From NCBI RefSeq assembly GCF_042683245.1, contig NZ_JBHUJB010000046.1, forward strand, positions 1 through 64,000: 64,000 bases of DNA, read 5' to 3'. Below, one piece after another: positions 32,071 to 40,605 of this stretch (position 1 is its first letter; the number at the start of each line of letters is the position of its first letter). Both the position numbers and the translations under genes were made by a program. A model generated the notes under the pieces. The model had not been told where the DNA came from. It saw nothing but the letters and a program-made list of their open reading frames with translations, and made no database searches. Origin of the DNA: Rubritalea tangerina. Lineage in GTDB: Bacteria > Verrucomicrobiota > Verrucomicrobiia > Verrucomicrobiales > Akkermansiaceae.

Positions 32071-34470
32071 ATGCGCCTCGCCACACTCGCCTCGCCCGTC
32101 CTCTGTGCTCTCGTCACGAGCTGCCTCATCGCGCCCCTGCTCGCCTTCTCCCCCCAACTCAATGGCGCCTACCCCAATGGCCTCAAACGTGACACCTCCC
32201 CCACCCTCAACCTCCACGGCAAACAGCTAAGCAAGGCCAAAGCTCTCCTCTTCTACCGCCCCGGCATCCAAGCCGCCACACCTGAAATCCACAGCGACAC
32301 CCACGTCGCCTTCCCCCTCACCATCGCGGCAGACTGCCCCATCGGCGAGCATCCCTTCCGCCTCCACTGCGCTGACGGCACCAGCTACCAACGCACCCTC
32401 TGGGTCTCCCCCTACCCAACAATCGGCGAAACCAAAGAGGCCAATGACACCCTCGATCAAGCCCAAGAAATGCGCCTCAACTCCGCCGTCCGCGGCATCA
32501 CAAAAGTCGAAGACCTCGACTTCTACAAAGTCCACCTCGCCAAAGGCCAACGCCTCTCAGCTGAACTCTTCGCCATGCGCTTGGGCCGCAAATTCTTCGA
32601 TGCCCACCTCACCCTCTTCGGCCCTGACCACAAAGTCATCGCCACCTCCGATGACACCGCCCTCACCAAACAAGACCCCTACATCTCCACCGTCGCCAAA
32701 AGCGACGGCTTCCATTACCTAACCATCCGCGAGGCTTCCTACGAGGGCTCCGACCAGTCGCGCTACCTCCTCGTCGTCGGCGACTACCTGCGTCCCGCAG
32801 CCGTCATGCCCCCAGCCGCCCAGCCGAACAAAGAGACCTCCTTCACCTTCATCCTGGATGACGGCTCCACCCACCAACAAACACTCAGCCCGAAGACCCC
32901 AAGCCTCTTTGCCGGTGCCGACGGCCAAACCGCCCTCTCACCTGTCCCCATCACCCTCTCACCACTCACCTACCAAAACGAAATAGAACCTAACAACGCT
33001 GGCAAAGACACCCAGCCTGCACTCGACCTCCCCTGCGCATTCCACGGCGTCGTCCAACAAGCCGGCGATGTCGATTGGTTCCGCTTCCGCGGAAAAAAAG
33101 ACCAAGAAATCCGCATCACCGTCCGTGCACGCACCCTCGGCTCACCACTCGATGCCCGCATCTACCTGCGCGACCATAAAGCAAAGTACCTCGCGAACAA
33201 CGACGACTCAAACCACCCAGATTCCCGCCTCGACTTCAAACTCCCCGCAGACGGCGAATACCTCGTCAATATCCGCGACCACCTCGGCAAAGGGTCCCCC
33301 ACATCCACCTACCGGATCGAGGTCACCCCGCGCACCCCATCCGTCACCGCCTCACTCAACCGCGAAGACCGCAACGACTCACAAAAATCCAAAGTCATCA
33401 ACATCCCTCGCGGCAGCCACCTCGCCTACCGACTCAACCTCAAGCGCGATAAGAATAATGCCAACTTCACCCCTCACGCAGCCAAGCTCCCCCCCGGCGT
33501 CACCCTCCACCCAATCACGGCCAGCAAGTCCCTCAACGACATCCCCATCGTCTTCAGCGCAGCCCCAGATGCCCCACTCAGCTCCGGACTCTTCCCCCTC
33601 ACCCTCCAGTCCGATGATAAAAAAATCACCGCTCCTATCACCGAAACCGTCGAGCACCTCTTCGTTAATAATCAGGGCATCTACCACTCCTATAGCTCAG
33701 ATTTGCTCACCATCTGCGTGATGGAGGAAGCCCCCTTCACGCTCAATCTATCAGCTCCTAACATACCTGCCGTCCAGAATGGCACCATCTCATTGCTTGC
33801 TAAGATCCAGCGTAAAGAAAGTTTCGACTCCGAGGTCACCCTCTTCTTCCCCTGGCTTCCCCCCGGTGTCAGCGCCCCAGCAAATGTCAAAATCCCCAAA
33901 GGCAAAGACTCCGCCCACTACACCCTGAGCATCAAAGGAGACTGCAAACCCCAAGATTGGCAACTCTGCCTCTCAGCCACCGCCCCCACGAAACAAGGCA
34001 CCGTCCAGCTCAGCTCAAACCTCACCACCATATCAGTCAAACCACCCTACCTCACCGCCAAGCTCTCCATGGCCGCCACCACCCAGGGCGTCGACACCCA
34101 ATTGCTCTGCACCATCGACCACCATACCCCCTTCGCTGGTCAGGCAGAAGTCAGCCTCCACGGCCTCCCAGATGGATTCACTGCCACCCCCGTCAAGATC
34201 GATAGCAAAACCACCGAAACCTCTATCCCCATCACTGTCGCCAAAGACGCTCGCACCGGCAAACACGGCAACCTCTTCGTCCATGTCAAAGTCCCAGAAA
34301 ATAAACAATCCATCCCACACAATACCGGCCACGGCGGCACCCTCAGAGTCGACCCACCACCCAAAAAACAAGTCGCGAACAACAAAGCTCCCGCACCCGC
34401 GAAACCAAAGCCCACCACTAAAAAGCCACTCAGCCGACTCGAACAATTGAGACAACAACTCGCACAATAA
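32071..34470 (+). CDS. Secreted PPC-domain protein of the DUF1501 operon
   Basis: A 799-residue precursor with an N-terminal signal (residues about 1-28). At least two bacterial pre-peptidase C-terminal type domains are visible. The first has NDTLDQAQEMRLNSAVRGI and VEDLDFYKVHLAKGQRLS, the second NNAGKDTQPALDLPCAFHGV and GDVDWFRFRGKKDQ. These beta-sandwich domains often bind substrates or pack against enzymes. The C-terminal third (about 530-760) is further Ig-like strands, and the final 40 residues are Lys/Pro/Ala rich. No catalytic motif is seen. It overlaps the next gene by a single base (TAATG), so translation is probably coupled. Confidence 0.75.
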   Translation: MRLATLASPVLCALVTSCLIAPLLAFSPQLNGAYPNGLKRDTSPTLNLHGKQLSKAKALLFYRPGIQAATPEIHSDTHVAFPLTIAADCPIGEHPFRLHCADGTSYQRTLWVSPYPTIGETKEANDTLDQAQEMRLNSAVRGITKVEDLDFYKVHLAKGQRLSAELFAMRLGRKFFDAHLTLFGPDHKVIATSDDTALTKQDPYISTVAKSDGFHYLTIREASYEGSDQSRYLLVVGDYLRPAAVMPPAAQPNKETSFTFILDDGSTHQQTLSPKTPSLFAGADGQTALSPVPITLSPLTYQNEIEPNNAGKDTQPALDLPCAFHGVVQQAGDVDWFRFRGKKDQEIRITVRARTLGSPLDARIYLRDHKAKYLANNDDSNHPDSRLDFKLPADGEYLVNIRDHLGKGSPTSTYRIEVTPRTPSVTASLNREDRNDSQKSKVINIPRGSHLAYRLNLKRDKNNANFTPHAAKLPPGVTLHPITASKSLNDIPIVFSAAPDAPLSSGLFPLTLQSDDKKITAPITETVEHLFVNNQGIYHSYSSDLLTICVMEEAPFTLNLSAPNIPAVQNGTISLLAKIQRKESFDSEVTLFFPWLPPGVSAPANVKIPKGKDSAHYTLSIKGDCKPQDWQLCLSATAPTKQGTVQLSSNLTTISVKPPYLTAKLSMAATTQGVDTQLLCTIDHHTPFAGQAEVSLHGLPDGFTATPVKIDSKTTETSIPITVAKDARTGKHGNLFVHVKVPENKQSIPHNTGHGGTLRVDPPPKKQVANNKAPAPAKPKPTTKKPLSRLEQLRQQLAQ

Positions 34471-37253
34471 TGCCACCACACTCACGCGAAATGTCCCACC
34501 GTACCATCATCACCCTCCTCCTCACTGGCATCTGCCACGCAAACCCACACTTTCAGGCCGCCAAACCCGTCCTCGAACAACATTGCGTCTCCTGCCATAA
34601 CGCAGACAAAACCAAAGGCGGCCTGCGCCTAGATACCCACGCCGGCTTCCTCGAGGGCGGCGACGATGAACTCGCCTACAACCCAAACTCCCCACGCGAT
34701 AGCCACCTCCTCAAACTCGTCAAACTCCCTCACGACCACGACGACATCATGCCCCCAAAAGGCCGCCCACTCCAACCCGAGGAAATCAAAGCCCTCGAAG
34801 CCTGGCTCGCAGCCTCAGCCCCGTGGCCTAAAGACACCACACTCGTGGCCCAGAAACCCCAACCCACACTCGCCGAACTCACCGCCGGCCTCAAACAACT
34901 CGTCCCCCATCCCTCATCGATCCGCTTGGAAACCGCCTCTGACTTCCACTCCGTCATCGCCTACGCCCACTACGCCGATGCCACCAAGCGCGATGTCACC
35001 CGCCAACTCACCTTCTCCCTCGCCGATCCCTCGATCGCGAAAATAGAATCTAACAAGCTACTCCCGCTCAAGGACGGCAAGACCACCCTCACCCTCACTC
35101 TCGGCTCCCACTCCGCTCAAATCCCAGTCACGGTGAGCCAGGCCAGCACCAAACGCCCCGTTAGCTTTCAGTTAGACGTCATGCCCGTCATCACCGCAGC
35201 TGGTTGTAACACCGGCTCCTGCCACGGCGCCGCCCGCGGCCAAGATGGCTTCCAGCTCTCACTCTTCGGCTTCGACCCCAAAGGCGACTACCAACGCATG
35301 ACCCGCGAGTTCCCCGGCCGCCGCATCAACCTCGCCCTCCCGGAAGACTCACTATTCCTGACCAAGGCCGCCGGCCAAGTCCCCCACACTGGCGGTAAAA
35401 TCCTCACCCCAGAAACTCCCGGCTATCAGACCTTGTTAGAATGGATCAAGGCCGGCGCCCACTACGATAAAGACGATATCCCCCACCCCACATCGATCGA
35501 TATCCAACCCAGAGAAATCGTCACCAAAGGTGCTGAAATCGACTCCACCTTCACCGTCACCGCCCACTACAGCGATGGCACAGACCGAGACGTGACCCCA
35601 CTCTCCACCTTCACGAGCAGCAACGATAACGCCCTCGCCATCGATGATAAAACCAAAGTCGCCACCTCCGCAAACCGTGGAGAGGCCTTCATCATGGCCC
35701 GCTTCCACACCTTCACCCAGGGCTCCCAAGCCATCGTCATCCCCAAAAACGACCAACACCAGGCTCAAGCCAACCACTCGGGTAACTTCATCGACCAACA
35801 CATCGGTGCTAAACTCAATAAGCTGCGCATCACCCCCTCCGACCTCTGCAGCGATGAAGTCTTCCTCAGACGTGTCTACATCGACATCATCGGAAAAATT
35901 CCAAGCCCGGAACAACACGCCCACTTCCTCGCCGACACCGCACCGGACAAACGCGAGAAACTCATCGACCACCTCCTCGCCCAACCAGAGTTCAATGACA
36001 TCTGGGTCATGAAATGGGCCGAGCTGCTCCAAATCCGTACCTTCAATAACACGGTTAGCTACAAAGCAGCCATTCTCTACCACACCTGGCTCCGCGAACA
36101 ATTCGCTGCAAACCGCCCCTTCAACCTCATCGTCAAAGATATCATCAGCGCCCGCGGCGGTACCTTCTCGACCCCACAAACAAACTTCTATCAGGTCGAG
36201 CGTGATAACCTCAAACTCAGCGAAAATGTCGCCCAGGTCTTCATGGGCACCCGCCTCCAGTGCGCCCAGTGCCACAACCATCCCTTCGACCAGTGGACCA
36301 TGGAAGACTACTACGGCTTCGCCGCCTTCTTCTCCGAAGTGAAACGTAAAAAAGCCGAAGACCCACGCGAACAAATTATCTTCGACGGCAAAGGGGACGT
36401 CAAACACCCAGTCACCAACCAAGCAGTCGCACCCAAATTCCTCGGCGGCAGCCCGCCACCAGACGATGGGAAAAAACGCCGCGAACATATCGCCGACTGG
36501 CTCACCGCCCCCGAAAACCCATGGTTCGCTAAAAATGTTTCGAACATCATTTGGGAACACTTCCTCGGCAGAGGCATCGTACACCCAGTCGATGACGTGC
36601 GCATCTCAAACCCACCCTCCAACCCCGCCCTCCTCGAGGCCCTCTCCAGCCGCTTTGTCGACTACAACTACGACTTCAAAAAGCTCGTCCGCGATATCTG
36701 TAACTCCCACGCCTATCAACGCAGCACCCACACCAACCTCTCGAATGTCAGCGACCACACAAACTTCTCTCATGCCATCCCACGCCGAATGCGTGCAGAG
36801 GTGTTGTTAGATGTTATCTCGCAAGCTACGGAAACTCCTAACAAGTTCAAGGGGCTCCCGCGCGGAGCTAAGGCCGTGAGCATCGCCGACGGCAACACCT
36901 CCACCTACTTCCTGCGCACCTTCGGCCGCTCCACCCGCCAGACAGTCTGCTCTTGCGAGGTCAAACTCGAACCGAACCTCTCTCAGGCCCTCCACCTGCT
37001 CAATGGTGACAGCACGAACAACCGCATCCCCCAAGGCAAGGTCGTCAGCAAACTCATCGACTCGAAAGCCAGCGACGAAGAACTCATCCGCCAGCTCTAC
37101 CTGCGCTGCCTCAGTCGCCCACCAGTCGCGAAAGAAACCCAGCACCTCCTCGCATTCTTTAAAGATGTCAATGACCCCAAGACGCGCAAAGAAATCCACC
37201 AAGACATCTTCTGGTCGCTCCTCAACTCCAAAGAATTTATCTTTAACCACTAA
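34470..37253 (+). CDS. PSCyt1-Big-PSCyt2-PSD1 protein (DUF1549/DUF1553)
   Basis: A 927-residue exported protein. A short signal is followed by a cytochrome-like domain with heme motif CVSCH (residues about 39-43). A Big-2-like domain lies near residues 355-405. DUF1549 (PSCyt2) follows, with DEVFLRRVYIDIIGKIP, MKWAELLQIR and a second Cys motif CAQCHNHPFDQWTMEDYY around 594-611. DUF1553 (PSD1) makes up the C-terminus. These domains are planctomycete and verrucomicrobial signatures whose reaction is unknown, though heme-linked redox or polysaccharide breakdown has been proposed. The first ATG (34470) overlaps the previous stop, and an ATG at 34491 gives a cleaner signal peptide. Codons are strongly C-ending except for two Leu-Leu TTGTTAG sites. 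Confidence 0.9.
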   Translation: MPPHSREMSHRTIITLLLTGICHANPHFQAAKPVLEQHCVSCHNADKTKGGLRLDTHAGFLEGGDDELAYNPNSPRDSHLLKLVKLPHDHDDIMPPKGRPLQPEEIKALEAWLAASAPWPKDTTLVAQKPQPTLAELTAGLKQLVPHPSSIRLETASDFHSVIAYAHYADATKRDVTRQLTFSLADPSIAKIESNKLLPLKDGKTTLTLTLGSHSAQIPVTVSQASTKRPVSFQLDVMPVITAAGCNTGSCHGAARGQDGFQLSLFGFDPKGDYQRMTREFPGRRINLALPEDSLFLTKAAGQVPHTGGKILTPETPGYQTLLEWIKAGAHYDKDDIPHPTSIDIQPREIVTKGAEIDSTFTVTAHYSDGTDRDVTPLSTFTSSNDNALAIDDKTKVATSANRGEAFIMARFHTFTQGSQAIVIPKNDQHQAQANHSGNFIDQHIGAKLNKLRITPSDLCSDEVFLRRVYIDIIGKIPSPEQHAHFLADTAPDKREKLIDHLLAQPEFNDIWVMKWAELLQIRTFNNTVSYKAAILYHTWLREQFAANRPFNLIVKDIISARGGTFSTPQTNFYQVERDNLKLSENVAQVFMGTRLQCAQCHNHPFDQWTMEDYYGFAAFFSEVKRKKAEDPREQIIFDGKGDVKHPVTNQAVAPKFLGGSPPPDDGKKRREHIADWLTAPENPWFAKNVSNIIWEHFLGRGIVHPVDDVRISNPPSNPALLEALSSRFVDYNYDFKKLVRDICNSHAYQRSTHTNLSNVSDHTNFSHAIPRRMRAEVLLDVISQATETPNKFKGLPRGAKAVSIADGNTSTYFLRTFGRSTRQTVCSCEVKLEPNLSQALHLLNGDSTNNRIPQGKVVSKLIDSKASDEELIRQLYLRCLSRPPVAKETQHLLAFFKDVNDPKTRKEIHQDIFWSLLNSKEFIFNH

Positions 37254-39502
37254 TGCTCCGCCCACTCACCATCGCCGCAGTGCTCTGCACGCCACTCAGC
37301 GCCCAGGAGAAAGTCACCTTCGACGACCACATCCTGCCGATCTTCGAAAACGCCTGCACCAATTGCCATAACCCAGACAAAAAGAAAGGGGGACTCGACC
37401 TCACCTCCTACTCGGCAACCATCGCCGGGGGATCCGGTGGTAAAGTCGCCCACGCCGGCGAAGGCGCTGACTCGCGGCTCTTCCTCACCGCCTCCCATTC
37501 CATCGAACCCATCATGCCGCCAGAAGGCGAAAAGCTCGATAAAAAACACCTCAACCTCATCCGCGCCTGGATTGATGGAGGGTTGTTAGAAACCAAAGAC
37601 TCGCGCGCTAAAAAAGCCCCACAAAATAAAATCAACTTCGCCCAGGGCAGCATCGGCAAACCAGACGGCCCGCCGCCCATGCCTGCAAAGCTCAGCACCG
37701 AGCCCGTCACCACCCCTGCCAGAGCCACCGCCCTCCACGCCATGGCCACCAGCCCATGGGCCCCACTCATCGCCCTCACGGGCCAGCGCCAAGTCCTCCT
37801 CTACCACAGCGACCACCTCCACCTCATCGGCGTCCTCCCCTTCCCGAAATCCGGCCAACCCACCGCACTCTCCTTCCATCCCTCCGGAAAGTTCCTAACA
37901 GCTGCTGGAGGGAGGCCCGGTAAAAATGGCACCACTGCCACCTGGGAAATCGCCACCGGTAAATTGCTCGCCACCACTGCGCGCGAGTACGACTCCATCC
38001 TCAGCACCGCCATCAGAGCGGACATGCAAGCCGTCGCCACCGGCAGCCCCTCGAAACGCGTCAAGACGTGGAGCACAGCCGATGGTTCCCCTGAACACTC
38101 GATTAAGAAACACACAGATTGGGTCACCGCCCTCTCCTACTCAGCCGATGGCATCCTCCTCGCCAGTGGCGACCGCAATGGCGGGCTCTGGGTCTGGGAA
38201 GCCCATTCCGGCCAGCAACTCCACGACCTACGCGGCCACCAAGGCCAAATTGTAAGCCTCAAATGGAGCGCCGACTCGAACTACCTCGCCTCCGCCTCAG
38301 AAGATGGCAGCCTCCGCTTCTGGGATATGAATTCCGGCAAACAAATTAAAAAAATCGACGCCCACAAAGGGGGCGTACTCAGCATGGATTGGGCCAAGGA
38401 CGGACACATCGTCAGCTCCGGACGCGACCGAAAAATCAAACACTGGAAGCCAGACTACAACCTCCTCAAAGAACTCTCCCCCACCGGCCCCATGGTCACA
38501 AAGCTCAGCTTCTCACACGATGCCAAACGCATCTTCGCATCCGATTACGATGGCAAAATTGAAGTCTGGGATGCCACCAAACACGCCGTCATCGGCTCTA
38601 TCACCTCCGTCCCACAGACAATCGCCAAGCGCCTCAGCATCGCGCGCACTGCACTCACCACAGCCCAAGACGCTCACAAAAAAGCCCAGGCCCAGCACGA
38701 CGCTGCTAGCGCCCAACACACCAAAGCAGTCGCTCACAAACAACAGCTCCTCAGCGACCTCAAAGCCCGTGAAGCCGAGCTCAAACAAACCCAACAGAAA
38801 AAGAAAGAACTCCAACAAGCACTCGCACAGATCAATAAGGCAATCCACGAACGTGGCAAGGCACGCAAAAACGACCACGCCGAACTCAACAAAATCCGCG
38901 AGGCTCATGTGCACGCAAAACACGCCAAGCAAAAAGCCGAGCAACTCCAGAGAGAGCTCAGCCAAAAACTCACCGCAGCGGAAAAAGCACTCACTGCAAA
39001 ACAAAAGTCTCTCACCGAGGCCGAGCAAGCGCTAGCCGCCAAGCCCGATAACACCGAGCTGCAAAAGCAACGTTCCTCGGCCCAGAACCAATGCGATCAA
39101 ATCCAGAAAACCATCCCGCCCATCCAGAAACAACTTGCGGTACACGCCCCCAAGCTCCAAAAAACCCTCCAAGACTGGCAGCGCGTCGAGACCCAGCTCA
39201 ATCAACAAACCACCAAAACCGAAGCCCACAACCCACTGTGGGATAAGTTGCTCGCCGACCGCACGCACACCCAGCAACAAGAAAAGCAAAGCCACGATAA
39301 AATCATCAGCCTCCAACACACGATCCCCAAGCTCAAGGAAGCTGTGCCTAATGCCGATAAACAAATCGCCCAACAAAAAGCAGCCCAACAAAAAGCCGCC
39401 ACCGAGCGCGATGCCCACATGCGCACCCTCACCCAGCACCAAGCCACCGTCACCCGCCTCACCAACGAACAAACATTCTCCCAACAACACCCCCACCCCT
39501 AA
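37253..39502 (+). CDS. PSCyt1-WD40-coiled-coil protein
   Basis: A 749-residue precursor. A signal (residues 1-18) leads into a cytochrome domain with CTNCH near residue 35 and a distal Met in IMPPEG. Residues about 165-460 form WD40 repeats, with GHQGQIVSLKWSADSNYLAS, SEDGSLRFWDMNSGK and HKGGVLSMDWAKDGHIVSSG as clear blades. The last 280 residues are a continuous Gln/Lys/Ala/Glu-rich heptad pattern typical of a coiled coil. Such cytochrome-plus-beta-propeller proteins are common in the same phyla and are probably periplasmic. The start shares one base with the preceding stop (TAATG). It is the last gene of the operon. Confidence 0.85.
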   Translation: MLRPLTIAAVLCTPLSAQEKVTFDDHILPIFENACTNCHNPDKKKGGLDLTSYSATIAGGSGGKVAHAGEGADSRLFLTASHSIEPIMPPEGEKLDKKHLNLIRAWIDGGLLETKDSRAKKAPQNKINFAQGSIGKPDGPPPMPAKLSTEPVTTPARATALHAMATSPWAPLIALTGQRQVLLYHSDHLHLIGVLPFPKSGQPTALSFHPSGKFLTAAGGRPGKNGTTATWEIATGKLLATTAREYDSILSTAIRADMQAVATGSPSKRVKTWSTADGSPEHSIKKHTDWVTALSYSADGILLASGDRNGGLWVWEAHSGQQLHDLRGHQGQIVSLKWSADSNYLASASEDGSLRFWDMNSGKQIKKIDAHKGGVLSMDWAKDGHIVSSGRDRKIKHWKPDYNLLKELSPTGPMVTKLSFSHDAKRIFASDYDGKIEVWDATKHAVIGSITSVPQTIAKRLSIARTALTTAQDAHKKAQAQHDAASAQHTKAVAHKQQLLSDLKAREAELKQTQQKKKELQQALAQINKAIHERGKARKNDHAELNKIREAHVHAKHAKQKAEQLQRELSQKLTAAEKALTAKQKSLTEAEQALAAKPDNTELQKQRSSAQNQCDQIQKTIPPIQKQLAVHAPKLQKTLQDWQRVETQLNQQTTKTEAHNPLWDKLLADRTHTQQQEKQSHDKIISLQHTIPKLKEAVPNADKQIAQQKAAQQKAATERDAHMRTLTQHQATVTRLTNEQTFSQQHPHP

Positions 39503-39519
39503 AATCAACAACCGATCCC

Positions 39520-39599
39520 CCCTGACCCCTGACCCCTGACCCTTGACCCCAAACCCGCAATCAGCCATCAACAATCCGCCATCAGCAATCAACAATCAG
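39520..39599 (+). repeat. Second heptanucleotide array, mixed units
   Basis: Three CCCTGAC units and one CCTTGAC occupy 39520-39547. Then 39558-39599 hold six units in the order CAATCAG, CCATCAA, CAATCCG, CCATCAG, CAATCAA, CAATCAG. These are the same unit family as the array at 30393-30546, but scrambled. The array runs through the presumed start of the DUF1853 gene. Confidence 0.9.
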
Positions 39600-40427
39600 C
39601 ACATCCCCGCCTTCAGCCAGGCCATCCTCCAAAGCCTCTGCGACTCACCACGGATGGTCACCGCCCCCCTCAATGGAGCCCAGGCCTTCCCTCCACTCAC
39701 TCCCCCCGACACCCCCTGTGAGCTTGCATTCAACCAAAAGCTCGGACACCTCTACGAAGACGCACTCCACCACTTGTTAGTTCACGCGCCGCGTTACTCC
39801 ATCCTTGCGCATAACCAACAAATCATCACACCTAACAAGATCACCCTCGGCGAGCTCGACTACCTCCTCAGAGACGAGGAATCCCAAGAACTCATCCACC
39901 TCGAACTCGCTGTCAAATTCTACCTCGTCCACCACGCGCAAGGATCCACCACCTTCCCCGGCCCCGACGCCCGCGATAACTACCAGAAAAAGCTCCAGCG
40001 CCTCAGCAGCCACCAACTCACCCTCAGCCAGCGCCCAGAAGCCCGTGCCACCCTCCAGGCATTGTTAGGGGAACCGACTACCCCCATCCAATCCCAGCAC
40101 CTCATCCACGGCATCTTCTTCGACCACATTGCAGCCCCCACCCAGCCGGTCCCTGAGCACGCCTCCCCACACACCCGACGCCTCCCCTGGCTCCACGTCT
40201 CAGAACTCCCCGACCATTTCCCTGAGCTCCAACACGCCCACATTATCCCCAAACAACTCTGGCTCTGCCACACCAACCCCAGCCTCGTCGACCGCCTCTA
40301 CCTCGCCGACCTCCCCACACTCACCACCCTCGGCCAACAACGCTGCACCCTCTTCCTCCCCACTCCTCACTCCCAACCCACCTTCCTCGCCCCAGACACC
40401 TGGCCCCATACACCTCGCGAAGCGTAG
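39543..40427 (+). CDS. DUF1853 family protein, possibly nuclease-like
   Basis: Up to 294 residues. The family core is clear: LGHLYEDALHHLL, then GELDYLLRDEESQELIHLE followed by LAVKFYLVH, and FPGPDARDNYQKKLQRL. The Asp of GELD plus the Glu and Lys of ELAVK look like a PD-(D/E)xK nuclease site, which is inference. The start is uncertain. The only early candidate in frame is a TTG inside the heptamer array at 39543, and the first ATG, at 39654, would cut into conserved sequence. If TTG is used, the first 20 residues (such as INNPPSAINNQ) are encoded by repeats. It lies 40 bases after the DUF1501 operon. Confidence 0.7.
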   Translation: MTPNPQSAINNPPSAINNQHIPAFSQAILQSLCDSPRMVTAPLNGAQAFPPLTPPDTPCELAFNQKLGHLYEDALHHLLVHAPRYSILAHNQQIITPNKITLGELDYLLRDEESQELIHLELAVKFYLVHHAQGSTTFPGPDARDNYQKKLQRLSSHQLTLSQRPEARATLQALLGEPTTPIQSQHLIHGIFFDHIAAPTQPVPEHASPHTRRLPWLHVSELPDHFPELQHAHIIPKQLWLCHTNPSLVDRLYLADLPTLTTLGQQRCTLFLPTPHSQPTFLAPDTWPHTPREA

Positions 40428-40605
40428 ACATAGATGTGCAAACAGCCTATACCATCGGCTACCAAAGGGGGTAGTTAACGAGTTTTTGACATAATGCTAT
40501 ACACCTCACCATGAACTCGTGGACGCAAAATACTACTCATATAAATTGTCTTATTCATTGATGGACTATTCTCAATGGGGAGAAGGTTTATTGGCGTGAT
40601 AGGCT

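Noticed and set aside
35436..36584. A 382-codon minus-strand open frame inside the DUF1549/DUF1553 gene
   Set aside because: It is antisense to a gene with clear family motifs. Its acidic, low-complexity composition arises from the C-ending codons of the real gene, and it has no ribosome site.
38513..39595. Paired antisense and shifted frames in the coiled-coil part of the WD40 protein gene
   Set aside because: Repetitive Gln/Lys/Ala codons leave long stop-free frames in all directions. Only the frame continuing from the cytochrome and WD40 domains has motifs.
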